From positions 35,756 to 99,755 of the forward strand of contig NZ_FLOB01000013.1 in NCBI RefSeq assembly GCF_900089775.1: 64,000 bases of DNA. The letters are read 5' to 3'. The position numbers were made by a program, and so were the translations under genes. The notes beneath the pieces were generated by a model. The model was not told where the DNA came from and made no database searches. It saw only the letters and a list, made by a program, of their open reading frames with translations. Source of the stretch: Marinomonas spartinae (GTDB lineage: Bacteria > Pseudomonadota > Gammaproteobacteria > Pseudomonadales > Marinomonadaceae). Shown piece by piece: positions 55,757 to 64,000 of the stretch (position 1 is the first letter of the stretch; each line of letters opens with the position of its first letter).

Positions 55757-56179
55757 ATGTGGCAACAGTGGGAAGTGACGTTACCAGCAAGCCGTCGAGG
55801 TTTTCATCTCATTACTGATTATATTGAACGGGGATTAGATGAATTAGCACCTGTATCAGTAGGGTTGTTGCATTTGCAGTTGTTGCACACGTCGGCGTCT
55901 TTGACCATTAATGAAAATGCCGATCCTTCTGTTCGTCGTGATATGGAGCAGCATTTTTCCGTCATGGTGCCGGAAAATCAGCCCTATTATGAACATATTT
56001 ATGAAGGGGCGGACGATATGCCTGCTCACATAAAGGCCAGTATGTTGGGATCGTCTCTAACCATACCTATCAAGAATGGCCAATTATATTTGGGCACTTG
56101 GCAGGGGGTGTATCTAGGAGAGCATCGCGAGCATGCTGGGGCAAGACGCTTGCTTATGACATTACATGGAGAGTCTTAA
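55757..56179 (+). CDS. yjbQ: YjbQ family protein (UPF0047)
   Basis: 140 residues with the family motifs [21 protein letters not shown] and the closing [13 protein letters not shown]. Members have secondary thiamine-phosphate synthase activity in vitro; the physiological role is unclear. Confidence 0.92.
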   Translation: MWQQWEVTLPASRRGFHLITDYIERGLDELAPVSVGLLHLQLLHTSASLTINENADPSVRRDMEQHFSVMVPENQPYYEHIYEGADDMPAHIKASMLGSSLTIPIKNGQLYLGTWQGVYLGEHREHAGARRLLMTLHGES

Positions 56180-56229
56180 ACTCTTTGTTGATCGGTCATT
56201 TCTCGAAGCGATAATGAAGGGGAATAGCT

Positions 56230-56355
56230 GTGCCTATCTCTCCTGATGACTACTATTCGAGTCGAGGTAAAATACAGAATTTAATAGAGTATATTTCTTC
56301 AATCGATGAAGATTGTGAACGTTTTTTGGCATCATTCGGTCGCTTTGTTGTTTAG
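56230..56355 (+). CDS. Possible 41-residue small protein
   Basis: GTG-started frame with a good GAAGGGGA site seven bases upstream. The product is a soluble, acidic peptide (DDYYSSRGK, YISSIDEDCERFL). No family recognised. Support is the ribosome site and its position in the 300-bp gap between yjbQ and the antiporter gene. Confidence 0.35.
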   Translation: MPISPDDYYSSRGKIQNLIEYISSIDEDCERFLASFGRFVV

Positions 56356-56490
56356 TTTTTAAAACCAAGAATCAAGACTAAGAGCCCTTCTTCGTCAGGT
56401 TGACACTTGTCATTGGTTTTTCGTTTTAAAGGCTTTTCTCATACAAGTCTGATACCCAGTTTTAATTTAAATTATCAAAATGGAATCCAA

Positions 56491-57762
56491 ATGAACGCGT
56501 GGTACTTTCTTTGTCTCTTATCCGTCGTGGCGATTTTTATCGCCTTTACTAATCAATATGTCCTCAAACTACAAACGACAATTGCCATCACAACGGGCTC
56601 CGTGGTGATTTCTTTGTTGTTAATGGCACTGGCCCATTTTTCCAGTAATGAGTTAACGGATGCCATTAAAACCTCAATGGAAGGCATCAACTTTAACTTA
56701 TTGCTGTTAAAGGGAATGCTGGGTTTTCTATTGTTTGCTGGGGCCTTGGAAATCGATCTGCATTTGCTAAGGCATCAGCGCTGGGAAATTGCCATCATGG
56801 CGTTAGGGTCGACATTAGTTTCAACCTTTATCGTTGGTTTTTTAAGCTATGCGCTGCTTAATGCATTGGGTTGGGCTGTACCACTGATTTATTGCATGCT
56901 ATTTGGTGCCCTGATTAGTCCGACAGATCCCATTGCAGTCTTAGCGATAATTAAGAAAATGCATGCACCGGATAAAATTTCGGTACAGGTCGAAGGGGAG
57001 TCGCTGTTTAACGATGGGGTTGGTTTGGTTGTTTTTACGACGATTTTTGCTCTAGCCTTCTCTGGAGAGTCACCCACATTTTTAGGTGTTGCCCAGTTAT
57101 TTTTGGTGGATGCTGTTGGTGGGATTTTATTTGGTGTGGTTATTGCCTTAGTGTCTCATTGGTTAATTTGTCGCAGTAATGACAGTAGTATAGAATTGTT
57201 GATTACCTTATGTATTCCGACAGCGGGCTACGCATTGGCAAACCTGTTGGATATTTCCGGACCATTGGCCATGGTGGTTAGTGGTATTTTCATCGGTAAT
57301 GTGACCCGTACAGTGGGTTTCTCCGAACAAAGTCAGCAAACCTTATCTCACTTTTGGCATACGGTCGATGCTTTCTTAAATTCTCTATTGTTTATCTTAA
57401 TAGGCCTGTTGTTAGTGGTGTTACCTGTGACTTGGGCTGAGGCTGGGATCGGTGTATTAATGATTCCGTTGGTTCTACTGGCTCGTTTTATTAGTGTGTC
57501 CTTACCTTATAAGGTATTTCGCCGTTACCGAACTTACGATGCTCACGCCATTAAGATTCTGACATGGGGGGGGCTACGTGGAGGATTAGCCCTAGCTATG
57601 GCCGCTTCGATTCCACGGGGGCATCTTGTTATCAATGGTAGTGATTACCATACTCTGGTGGTGATGATTACCTATGTGGTGGTGATTTTTTCGATCATCG
57701 TTCAAGGGTCGACCATATCGCCGATTATCAAACGCAGTATTGAGGAAGGGAAAAACCAATAA
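56491..57762 (+). CDS. CPA1-family Na+/H+ antiporter (NhaP-like)
   Basis: 423 residues, about 12 hydrophobic helices. The ion-site motif SPTDPIAVLAI and GESLFNDGVGLVVF are the CPA1 signatures, followed by TWGGLRGGLALAMA in the late helices. It exchanges Na+ or K+ for H+, suited to a marine cell. The start ATG 56491 is chosen over a non-ATG extension; GGAA lies upstream. Confidence 0.9.
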   Translation: MNAWYFLCLLSVVAIFIAFTNQYVLKLQTTIAITTGSVVISLLLMALAHFSSNELTDAIKTSMEGINFNLLLLKGMLGFLLFAGALEIDLHLLRHQRWEIAIMALGSTLVSTFIVGFLSYALLNALGWAVPLIYCMLFGALISPTDPIAVLAIIKKMHAPDKISVQVEGESLFNDGVGLVVFTTIFALAFSGESPTFLGVAQLFLVDAVGGILFGVVIALVSHWLICRSNDSSIELLITLCIPTAGYALANLLDISGPLAMVVSGIFIGNVTRTVGFSEQSQQTLSHFWHTVDAFLNSLLFILIGLLLVVLPVTWAEAGIGVLMIPLVLLARFISVSLPYKVFRRYRTYDAHAIKILTWGGLRGGLALAMAASIPRGHLVINGSDYHTLVVMITYVVVIFSIIVQGSTISPIIKRSIEEGKNQ

Positions 57763-57804
57763 GCGATCTTGTTCGCTAAGGATGGCCGTTAGGAATGGCG
57801 CAAT

Positions 57805-57840
57805 AAATCCCCAAGACCTGCCGGTTTGGGGATTTTGTTT
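57805..57840. terminator. Terminator antiporter / PAS-GGDEF gene
   Basis: AAATCCCCAA, 11-nt loop, TTGGGGATTT then TTGTTTT, between convergent genes. Confidence 0.85.
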
Positions 57841-57855
57841 TCTTCAAGGAGTAGG

Positions 57856-59094
57856 TTATTGCGCTTGGCCAGATGCCTTGATGTGTTCTAATCGGCTTGC
57901 TTCTAAAGCATCGTTGGCACTTTGTGCAAGCTCTTCTATGTCTTCGCCATCTTCTGGAAAAGCGGCAATGCCGAAACAATAGTCGAGAGGGTCTGCTTTG
58001 CCTTCTAACAATAACGCTTTTTCTTTATCGGTAGGGTGAATGATGTGGTTCAGCAACTGCATCGCATCTTTAACACTGGTATTTGGCAAAAGCAGTAGCA
58101 GTTTATCGGGTTCGACCCTTGCGAGTACATCCGCTTCACGAATTTTTTTATAAATGTGGCGGGCAAGTGTTTGAATTCTTAGGTTACGAATCTCCATGGG
58201 TAAATCAGCTAGACGATTATGGGCATCCAGGTGAATTTTCGCCATGGTCAATGGGGTGTATTGACGCTTGGCAAGGCCAAGTTGCTTTCTAAAGTGGGTT
58301 TTCGCTGCGCCTCGATTGAGTAGCCCTGTTAACTCATCGAAGGTGGCTTGAGTACGCAAGTGAGCTTCGAGTGCTTTTTGAGGGCTGATATCTTCTACAA
58401 AACCAATGATTTTTTTTATGCTGCTATCAGGACGTTTCGTATAAGTGCGTCCTCTTTCTTTTACCCAAATGTATTCGCCATCGGCCTTGCGGATACGGTA
58501 CTCACATTCGTAATAATTTTGATGATGGATAACGTGTTCCGTCACCGTATTATTCAGCCTTTCTACATCGTCTGGGTGAACCATCTGGTGCCATTCGCGA
58601 GTCGATTTAGGCGTTTGCTCTCGAGAGCAGCCGAGTAATAAGGCAATGGAAGCAGAACAAGATATAAGGTCGGAATCGGTTTCCCAAATCCATAAGCCTG
58701 CTGAGGATTCCGTTAACGCAAATTTCAGCAAGGTGTTTTCAGCATCGGCTAAATCCATATGGTCCGTATCATAGACACATGCCAAGACATACTCGCCCAT
58801 ATAGTGAAATTCGAGTTGGGTATTGATCTGTTTGGTGCCAATGTTTAATAAGCTTTCGCAACGATCAATGTCGCCGTTTTGAATTTGCTGGCAGAGATTT
58901 AGCCAGTCCTCAACAGATTTTGCTTCTTCACTTAGTTCTACCCAAGAGTCACCAGGAGCAGCGTTAAAATTTTCAAATAACATCGCGAAGCTGTGGTTGA
59001 CAGCATTTAGCTTGCCCGTTTTGCTTTCTATGATGAAAGCGGGGGTTGGCATATTGATAAAAGCCAACTCAAAAGGGTTATTCACGGCGCTCAT
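57856..59094 (-). CDS. PAS protein with degenerate GGDEF domain
   Basis: 412 residues: an N-terminal PAS-like segment (about 10-110), a clear PAS/PAC (about 120-240, YECEYRIRKADGEYIWVKERG), and a GGDEF-fold domain from about 245 (ATFDELTGLLNRGA). The signature position reads VEPDK at 327-331 instead of GGDEF, and the usual upstream Asp of the metal site is HLDAHN. It should not make c-di-GMP; it may sense or scaffold. Same strand as rlmJ, 25 bp downstream of it. Confidence 0.82.
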   Translation of the reverse strand: MSAVNNPFELAFINMPTPAFIIESKTGKLNAVNHSFAMLFENFNAAPGDSWVELSEEAKSVEDWLNLCQQIQNGDIDRCESLLNIGTKQINTQLEFHYMGEYVLACVYDTDHMDLADAENTLLKFALTESSAGLWIWETDSDLISCSASIALLLGCSREQTPKSTREWHQMVHPDDVERLNNTVTEHVIHHQNYYECEYRIRKADGEYIWVKERGRTYTKRPDSSIKKIIGFVEDISPQKALEAHLRTQATFDELTGLLNRGAAKTHFRKQLGLAKRQYTPLTMAKIHLDAHNRLADLPMEIRNLRIQTLARHIYKKIREADVLARVEPDKLLLLLPNTSVKDAMQLLNHIIHPTDKEKALLLEGKADPLDYCFGIAAFPEDGEDIEELAQSANDALEASRLEHIKASGQAQ

Positions 59095-59118
59095 TAGTTC
59101 TGCTCCTATTAAAACAAG

Positions 59119-59961
59119 TTACTCTGGTGTGATCCAGCGAACTTGACAATTTGATTGGTCATCCTCGGCTAACAATTTCGTTAGCATGGGTAAGAAATCT
59201 TTCGCTTCTTTTTCTAATGTCCAAGGTGGATTGACTATGATCATACCACTTCCAGCCATACCGCGTTCTTCTTGTGAATCACGGATGCACATTTCAAGTA
59301 GTAATATATTGCGTATCTTGGTGTTTTCGACGTCTTTTAGCAAATTGTTTGCTTGTTTGCGACTGAGTACAGGATACCAAATAGCGAAAGTACCTGTAGC
59401 AAAACGTTTATAGCCATCTTGCAATGCCGTGACAACATGTTGGTAGTCTTTTTTGACTTCGTAAGGAGGATCCATGAGCACAAAGCCACGCTTTTGAGGT
59501 GGTGGGAGCATGGCTCGAACGGCATCAAAACCATTATCTTTGACTACATTGGCACGGCGCTTATTAGGAAACAAAGCCGCCAAGACGGGATAGTCGTTTG
59601 GGTGTAACTCACAAAGATGCATCTTATCTTTGGATCGAGTGTAGTAATCAACGACTTTGGGGCTGCCGGGATACATCGTTAATGTATCGCTAGGGTTCAT
59701 TTCCCGAACGATGTCGAGAAAGTGATCGACGGCATCTGGTAAGTGGTGTTCACCAAGAAGGCGGGCAATGCCTGTTTGAAATTCTTTGTTCTTCTGTGCT
59801 TGTTCAGAATCAAGTAGGTATTGACCAATGCCCGCATGGGTATCTAGATAGAAGAAAGGGGTGTCTTTCTTTGTCAGATGACGACAAATTTCACTGACTG
59901 TAATGTGTTTTAAAATGTCGGCGTGATTACCTGCATGGTAAATATGACGATAGCTGAGCAT
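59119..59961 (-). CDS. rlmJ: 23S rRNA (adenine2030-N6)-methyltransferase RlmJ
   Basis: 280 residues, as in E. coli. MLSYRHIYHAGNHADILKH N-terminus, DTHAGIGQY SAM loop and catalytic MDPPYE. The C-terminal SGMIIVNPPW segment is family-typical. Confidence 0.95.
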   Translation of the reverse strand: MLSYRHIYHAGNHADILKHITVSEICRHLTKKDTPFFYLDTHAGIGQYLLDSEQAQKNKEFQTGIARLLGEHHLPDAVDHFLDIVREMNPSDTLTMYPGSPKVVDYYTRSKDKMHLCELHPNDYPVLAALFPNKRRANVVKDNGFDAVRAMLPPPQKRGFVLMDPPYEVKKDYQHVVTALQDGYKRFATGTFAIWYPVLSRKQANNLLKDVENTKIRNILLLEMCIRDSQEERGMAGSGMIIVNPPWTLEKEAKDFLPMLTKLLAEDDQSNCQVRWITPE

Positions 59962-60041
59962 GGTGTTCCTGTCATCAGTGAAGGGGTGAAAAAGATTTCC
60001 TTACGCGCAATGATAGTATGGCAACATAGGAATATAAAGAA

Positions 60042-60078
60042 AAAGGCTGCCCTGTCACGAGGATCAAAGGCAGCCTTT
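60042..60078 (-). terminator. Terminator of ilvD
   Basis: On the minus strand AAAGGCTGCC, 17-nt loop, GGCAGCCTTT, then TTCTTT. Confidence 0.85.
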
Positions 60079-60109
60079 GCGTCTTAGGTAGTTTTATTGA
60101 AAGATCATC

Positions 60110-61954
60110 TTATTGAATTTGATCCAAATCGCGAACGGCGCCTTTGTCTGCGCTGGTTGCGAAATGAGCATAGACCTTCAGTGCTGGTGAGACTTTACGA
60201 GGGCGCACTTCGGCTGGTTTCCAAGCGCCTGCTCCTTTGGTATTCATTGCATCGCGGCGTGCTTGTAGCTCTTCGTCAGTGAGCAGAACATTGATACTGC
60301 GATTTGGAATATCAATACGGATGATGTCCCCACTTTCTACCAAACCAATGGCACCACCTGCAGCGGCTTCTGGCGATACGTGACCAATCGATAAACCTGA
60401 TGTCCCACCAGAAAAACGTCCGTCTGTTAGCAAAGCACAAGCTTTTCCTAACCCTTTGGATTTAATGTAAGAGGTAGGGTAGAGCATTTCTTGCATACCA
60501 GGGCCGCCTTTTGGCCCTTCGTAACGTACGATTACGACTTCGCCCGCTTTTACTTTATCATCCAAGATGTTTTTAACCGCTTCATCCTGAGATTCTGTGA
60601 TGTGAGCAGGCCCTTCAAATACTAGGCAGGACTCGTCCACTCCAGCGCTTTTTACCACACAGCCATCTAACGCGATGTTGCCGTAAAGTACGGCTAAACC
60701 GCCTTCTTGCGAGTAAGCGTTTTCGATGGAACGAATACAGCCTTCAGCGCGATCACCATCCAGTGAAGGCCAGCGAGTAGATTGGCTGAAGGCCGTTTGC
60801 GTTGGTATCCCCGCAGGGCCTGCTTTGTAAAGTTCCATTACTTCTGCTGTGGGAGCGCGCATAATATCCCACGTTTCCAGTGCTTCTAGCATGGTATTAG
60901 AGTGGACAGTATGACATTGGTTATGCAAAATGCCCGCACGATCTAATTCGCCAAGTAGGCCAAAAATACCACCAGCACGGTGTACATCTTCAACGTGGTA
61001 TTTAGGGGAGTTTGGTGCCACTTTACAAAGTTGAGGCACGCGGCGAGATAATTGGTCGATGTTTTCCATGGTGAAATCAACACCCGCTTCGCGAGCAATG
61101 GCGAGTAAATGCAAAATGGTATTGGTAGATCCACCCATGGCAATGTCGAGCGTCATGGCATTTTCGAAGGCTTCGAATGTAGCAATAGCCCTTGGCGCCC
61201 ATTGAGGTTCATCGTTGTCGTAGAAACGTTTGGTGATGTCGACAATACGACGACCCGCTTCAACGAATAAACGATGGCGATCTGAGTGGGTGGCTAGAAC
61301 GGTGCCGTTGCCAGGTAAGCTTAAACCGAGAGCCTCAGTCAAACAGTTCATTGAATTGGCGGTAAACATACCGGAACATGAGCCACACGTTGGACAAGCA
61401 GAACGTTCGTATTCAGCGACTTTCTCATCAGAAGCCGTTGGATCGGCTGCAATGACCATGGCATCAACTAGGTCCAAATTGTGCTCAGATAACTTGGTTT
61501 TCCCCGCCTCCATTGGTCCACCGGAAACGAAAATAACAGGGATATTAAGTCGCATGGCTGCCATTAGCATGCCAGGGGTAATTTTGTCACAGTTAGAAAT
61601 GCACACGAGCGCGTCAGCGCAGTGGGCGTTGACCATGTACTCGACTGAGTCTGCAATGAGGTCTCGAGACGGTAGGCTGTAAAGCATACCATCGTGCCCC
61701 ATTGCGATGCCGTCATCAACGGCAATGGTATTAAATTCTTTGGCAACACCACCGGCAGCTTCAATCTCACGACACACGAGCTGTCCAAGGTCTTTTAAAT
61801 GAACATGGCCGGGTACAAATTGAGTGAACGAGTTGGCTACCGCGATAATGGGTTTATGAAAGTCATCGTCTTTCATACCGGTTGCACGCCATAGAGCGCG
61901 AGCGCCTGCCATATTGCGGCCGGAGGTTGTCGTTTTAGAACGATATGCTGGCAT
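60110..61954 (-). CDS. ilvD: Dihydroxy-acid dehydratase
   Basis: 614 residues (E. coli 616). Fe-S enzyme of valine/isoleucine synthesis. Cluster cysteines are in SNCDKITPG and [40 protein letters not shown] is the family C-terminal motif. ATG 61954 follows GGGGAAA; the extension to 61993 is not family-like. Confidence 0.97.
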   Translation of the reverse strand: MPAYRSKTTTSGRNMAGARALWRATGMKDDDFHKPIIAVANSFTQFVPGHVHLKDLGQLVCREIEAAGGVAKEFNTIAVDDGIAMGHDGMLYSLPSRDLIADSVEYMVNAHCADALVCISNCDKITPGMLMAAMRLNIPVIFVSGGPMEAGKTKLSEHNLDLVDAMVIAADPTASDEKVAEYERSACPTCGSCSGMFTANSMNCLTEALGLSLPGNGTVLATHSDRHRLFVEAGRRIVDITKRFYDNDEPQWAPRAIATFEAFENAMTLDIAMGGSTNTILHLLAIAREAGVDFTMENIDQLSRRVPQLCKVAPNSPKYHVEDVHRAGGIFGLLGELDRAGILHNQCHTVHSNTMLEALETWDIMRAPTAEVMELYKAGPAGIPTQTAFSQSTRWPSLDGDRAEGCIRSIENAYSQEGGLAVLYGNIALDGCVVKSAGVDESCLVFEGPAHITESQDEAVKNILDDKVKAGEVVIVRYEGPKGGPGMQEMLYPTSYIKSKGLGKACALLTDGRFSGGTSGLSIGHVSPEAAAGGAIGLVESGDIIRIDIPNRSINVLLTDEELQARRDAMNTKGAGAWKPAEVRPRKVSPALKVYAHFATSADKGAVRDLDQIQ

Positions 61955-62093
61955 TGATTTCCCCACAGTTTTTTTTGCTTTATATAGACGCACATGTTAA
62001 CAAGTTTATTGACTATTCCCAATGATGTTTTTTAGGCAACATTAAGACATTGGCAATAGTGAGGTTTTTACATTAAGGCGAGAGCGAATAACT

Positions 62094-63314
62094 ATGTCGA
62101 ATAATTCGATCCTAAATTACGCACCGGTCTCATTGGCACGTCAACCAATTGTCGACAATAATCTTGCGATTATGGGCTATGAATTGCTGTATCGTAAAAG
62201 TGAGTACTCTCTCGTTGCTGAAGTGGTGGATGATATAGGGGCAACCGCACAGGTGATTACCGCGAGCCTATTGGAAATAGGCATGGATAATCTGGTGGGT
62301 TCTAATAAGGCATTTGTCAATTTCCCCCGAAGTTATTTGCTGAATCCAAGCAGCGTGCCACTAAATCAAAACAAGGTAGTGATAGAAGTGTTAGAAGGTT
62401 CCGGTTTTGATGCTGTCCTCTTAGCTTCATTACGCCGTTGGGTAAAGCAAGGCTTTAAGATTGCGCTAGATGATTTTGTGTTTGAGCCTAAACTGACGCC
62501 TTTTGTCGAGCTAGCTGATTACGTTAAGTTGGACATTTTAGCGCTGGGACAGGATGAGTTTCATAGGCAGGTTGAAGCGCTCCGTGGCTTTGATGTGAAA
62601 ATCATTGCAGAAAAAATTGAAACTTGGGATGAATATCATTTTTGTCGCTTGCTTGAAGTGGATTTTTTTCAAGGATATTTCTTTGAACGCCCGGAGACCA
62701 TCTCTAGTAAGGGCTCAAAAGTCAATAGCATGACGTTACTGCAATTGATGGCTGAGATGTTAAAAAGTGATGATTTAAGCATGAATGAACTAGAGCGCAT
62801 AGTGAGTCAGGATGTTGGATTGGTTCATAAGTTATTACGTTATCTTAACTCTCCTTATACTGGTTTGGTTGCCTCTGTGGACTCAGTGCGTTTGGCAATC
62901 TCGTTGATTGGTGTCAATCAGTTGAAATCGTTAACGAATTTATTGTTGATGTCAGAGATGACTGGTGATCGTCCGGTTCTTCTAGAGCAAATTATGGTGC
63001 GAGCCAAACACGCAGAGCTGTTTGCCAAAAAACGTGGCTATGGTAATCACGATAAATACTTTCTAGCAGGTATGTTGTCCATGATTGATGTGTGTACTGG
63101 TATGAGCCTTGGTGATGTCTTGAAAGAGCTCCCTCTTCCTAACGAATTTATTAATGCCATCATTAATAGAGCGGGTCGTGTCGGTCAAACGTTAGACCTA
63201 ATTGAGTATTATGACAATGGACGACAGGTGAAGCTTGAGAGTGACCTTGTTGATCTTAGAGACACGTACCTTGAAGCTATACAGTGGACAGATCAATTTG
63301 TCGCTACATTTTAA
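62094..63314 (+). CDS. EAL-HDOD (YuxH-type) signalling protein
   Basis: 406 residues. About 10-200 is an EAL-type fold with ARQPIVD and YELLYR (the EAL triplet reads ELL), ALDDF and AEKIET; 205-400 is an HDOD domain (LVHKLLRYLNSPYTGL; AISLIGVNQLKSL; LAGMLSMID). Some catalytic Glu/Asp positions remain, but YuxH-type EAL domains are usually inactive or weak, so I call it c-di-GMP-related only by fold. Directly upstream of the CsrB-like RNA. Confidence 0.88.
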   Translation: MSNNSILNYAPVSLARQPIVDNNLAIMGYELLYRKSEYSLVAEVVDDIGATAQVITASLLEIGMDNLVGSNKAFVNFPRSYLLNPSSVPLNQNKVVIEVLEGSGFDAVLLASLRRWVKQGFKIALDDFVFEPKLTPFVELADYVKLDILALGQDEFHRQVEALRGFDVKIIAEKIETWDEYHFCRLLEVDFFQGYFFERPETISSKGSKVNSMTLLQLMAEMLKSDDLSMNELERIVSQDVGLVHKLLRYLNSPYTGLVASVDSVRLAISLIGVNQLKSLTNLLLMSEMTGDRPVLLEQIMVRAKHAELFAKKRGYGNHDKYFLAGMLSMIDVCTGMSLGDVLKELPLPNEFINAIINRAGRVGQTLDLIEYYDNGRQVKLESDLVDLRDTYLEAIQWTDQFVATF

Positions 63315-63323
63315 TGGCTGTTT

Positions 63324-63341
63324 TGTAGGTTATTTCTGACA
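63324..63341 (+). promoter_or_regulatory. GacA/UvrY-like binding palindrome
   Basis: TGTAGG-N6-CTGACA, one mismatch per half-site from the TGTAAG-N6-CTTACA box that GacA-type regulators bind in front of Rsm/Csr RNAs. It lies about 165 bp upstream of the predicted RNA start. Confidence 0.55.
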
Positions 63342-63454
63342 ATCCTGTAGGCAAATACATTTTGTTGTGTCGGCCATTTGTTCTTTTACGATGATTTTTA
63401 TTTATTTCATTGTTTTAAAAGGCTTTTTTGTGTTTTCGGTGTTTTTTTTCTTGC

Positions 63455-63482
63455 TTGTATCTGACTCAAATTCTGCTAAATT
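63455..63482 (+). promoter_or_regulatory. Promoter of the CsrB-like RNA
   Basis: TTGTAT (63455-63460), 16 bp, TAAATT (63477-63482), placing the start near 63489. Hexamers are imperfect, as expected for an activator-dependent promoter. Confidence 0.5.
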
Positions 63483-63488
63483 TACCTT

Positions 63489-63737
63489 GTCGAACGGGAA
63501 CAACATGGATGTAAGCAAAGGATTTGCAGCAGTGCATGAAGCAATGGCGACAGTAGGTGGATAGGATGCTCCTTTTTCAGGACGCTCAATGGATGAGAAT
63601 GAATCGCTAGGAAAGCGATTGCTCACACTAGGATGGTGCTAGTACTAGGATGGTAAAAAGTCAGGATGATGTGCTCAGTGGATGAGTTACCCGATAGGAT
63701 GACGGTGAAAATAAGGCAGCTTAGGCTGCCTTTTTTT
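63489..63737 (+). ncRNA. CsrA-sequestering sRNA, CsrB/RsmZ type
   Basis: About 249 nt, non-coding. I count about 13 GGA motifs between 63497 and 63699, many as AGGATG. Most sit in hairpin loops: GCAAA-GGA-TTTGC (63515-63527), CTCA-ATGGA-TGAG (63585-63597), ATCGCT-AGGAA-AGCGAT (63603-63619), CTCA-GTGGA-TGAG (63674-63686), CCG-ATAGGATGA-CGG (63691-63705). The 5' end GTCGAACGGGA resembles the start of E. coli CsrB. It ends in a strong terminator. Such RNAs titrate CsrA/RsmA. Two 65-75-codon frames overlap it on opposite strands and look spurious. Confidence 0.85.
63714..63737 (+). terminator. Terminator of the CsrB-like RNA
   Basis: AGGCAGC, TTAG, GCTGCCT then TTTTTT; ends the transcript at about 63737. 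Confidence 0.93.
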
Positions 63738-63767
63738 ATTTCCATTGACCTATCCTAAATAAGATCG

Positions 63768-63832
63768 TCACTTTTCACTTTTCACTTTTCACTTTTCACT
63801 TTTCACTTTTCACTTTTCACTTTTCACTTTTC
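63768..63832. repeat. Heptanucleotide tandem array (TCACTTT), 9.3 copies
   Basis: 65 bp of perfect 7-bp repeat, 30 bp downstream of the sRNA terminator. A second, unrelated heptamer array in the same window. Confidence 0.95.
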
Positions 63833-63944
63833 GGCGTTTTATTGTGAGCATCTTTGTATGCAGATTGAGCTTATCCCCCTGTGTCAGGATAGTTGTCGCC
63901 TCATTTGATATTATAAATAGACAGGGGGCGGTAAGTTAAAACCA

Positions 63945-64000
63945 GTGGATTACCAAAGACATTCAAGAGCCTTTAAAGAAGCCATCTTACAGAAACTCAG
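63945..64000 (+). CDS. Start of a probable transposase (cut by window end)
   Basis: GTG 63945 opens a frame to the window edge, reading D-Y-Q-R-H-S-R-A-F-K-E-A-I-L-Q-K-L, which resembles the N-terminus of IS3-type OrfA helix-turn-helix transposases. Just upstream, CCCCCTGT (63875-63882) and ACAGGGGG (63921-63928) form an inverted repeat and may mark the element's left end. Only 18 residues are visible, so this is tentative. Confidence 0.4.
   Translation, partial: MDYQRHSRAFKEAILQKL

Noticed and set aside
59240..59300. MCIRDS string in RlmJ, reminiscent of adapter-read artefacts in protein databases
   Set aside because: The nucleotides do not match the usual transposase adapter sequence, and the segment aligns with the native RlmJ strand before SGMIIVNPPW.
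63367..63626. Overlapping 65- and 74-codon frames on opposite strands
   Set aside because: Both run through the sRNA promoter and GGA-hairpin region, have poor start signals and low-complexity N-termini.

Overview
The window is a gammaproteobacterial chromosome segment. Gene order and protein character suggest a marine member of the Oceanospirillales, most like Marinomonas; this is an inference from synteny and family resemblance, because no search was possible. Diagnostic neighbourhoods are corB-like/ypjD<->ffh-rpsP-rimM-trmD-rplS, dsbC-hom-thrC...recJ, ygfB-pepP-ubi hydroxylase, HAD<->rppH-ptsP-lgt...thyA<->folA, and a flgP-flgT pair of the polar-flagellum type.

Layout. 0.2-8.4 kb: zapE, ppnN, glsA, nudC, the kbl-tdh threonine-degradation operon and a secreted polysaccharide deacetylase. 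8.4-9.9 kb: an eight-gene tRNA cluster with an internal duplication, a 159-bp heptanucleotide array, and a lone tRNA-Tyr. 9.9-13.8 kb: a leftward operon with a sigma-54-type promoter (flgP, flgT, a coiled-coil peptide, an outer-membrane protein, a 53-residue membrane peptide and a ProQ-domain RNA chaperone). 14.0-20.6 kb: SOS-controlled dinB, a P-loop kinase, an esterase, an IMPase-family phosphatase, two membrane-anchored unknowns, mscS and greB. 20.7-25.1 kb: a Zn-finger/FAD monooxygenase and a gene-poor accessory patch with an orphan 236-residue protein and a frameshifted gene. 25.1-42.6 kb: housekeeping genes for SRP, ribosome and tRNA maturation, disulfide isomerisation, threonine synthesis, recJ and folD. 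42.6-56.2 kb: pepP, a ubiquinone hydroxylase, two HDOD regulators, rlmI, rppH, ptsP, lgt, thyA and folA. 56.2-63.3 kb: a Na+/H+ antiporter, a PAS-degenerate-GGDEF protein, rlmJ, ilvD and an EAL-HDOD protein. 63.3-64.0 kb: a strong candidate CsrA-sequestering sRNA, a second heptanucleotide array, and probably the left edge of an insertion sequence.

The most striking item is the untranslated transcript at about 63489-63737. It carries about 13 GGA motifs, most of them in the loops of small hairpins, and ends in a textbook terminator. A GacA/UvrY-like palindrome lies upstream, so it reads as a CsrB/RsmZ-type RNA. It sits beside an EAL-HDOD gene and in a window with two more HDOD proteins and a PAS-GGDEF protein, so a Gac/Csr/c-di-GMP lifestyle switch is a reasonable inference. 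Second in interest are two related ~140-bp palindromic mobile elements (19960-20094 and 41673-41815). Each has a 5-bp target duplication, and both stems show compensatory differences between copies. Third is the flgP-flgT-ProQ operon with its uncharacterised small proteins.
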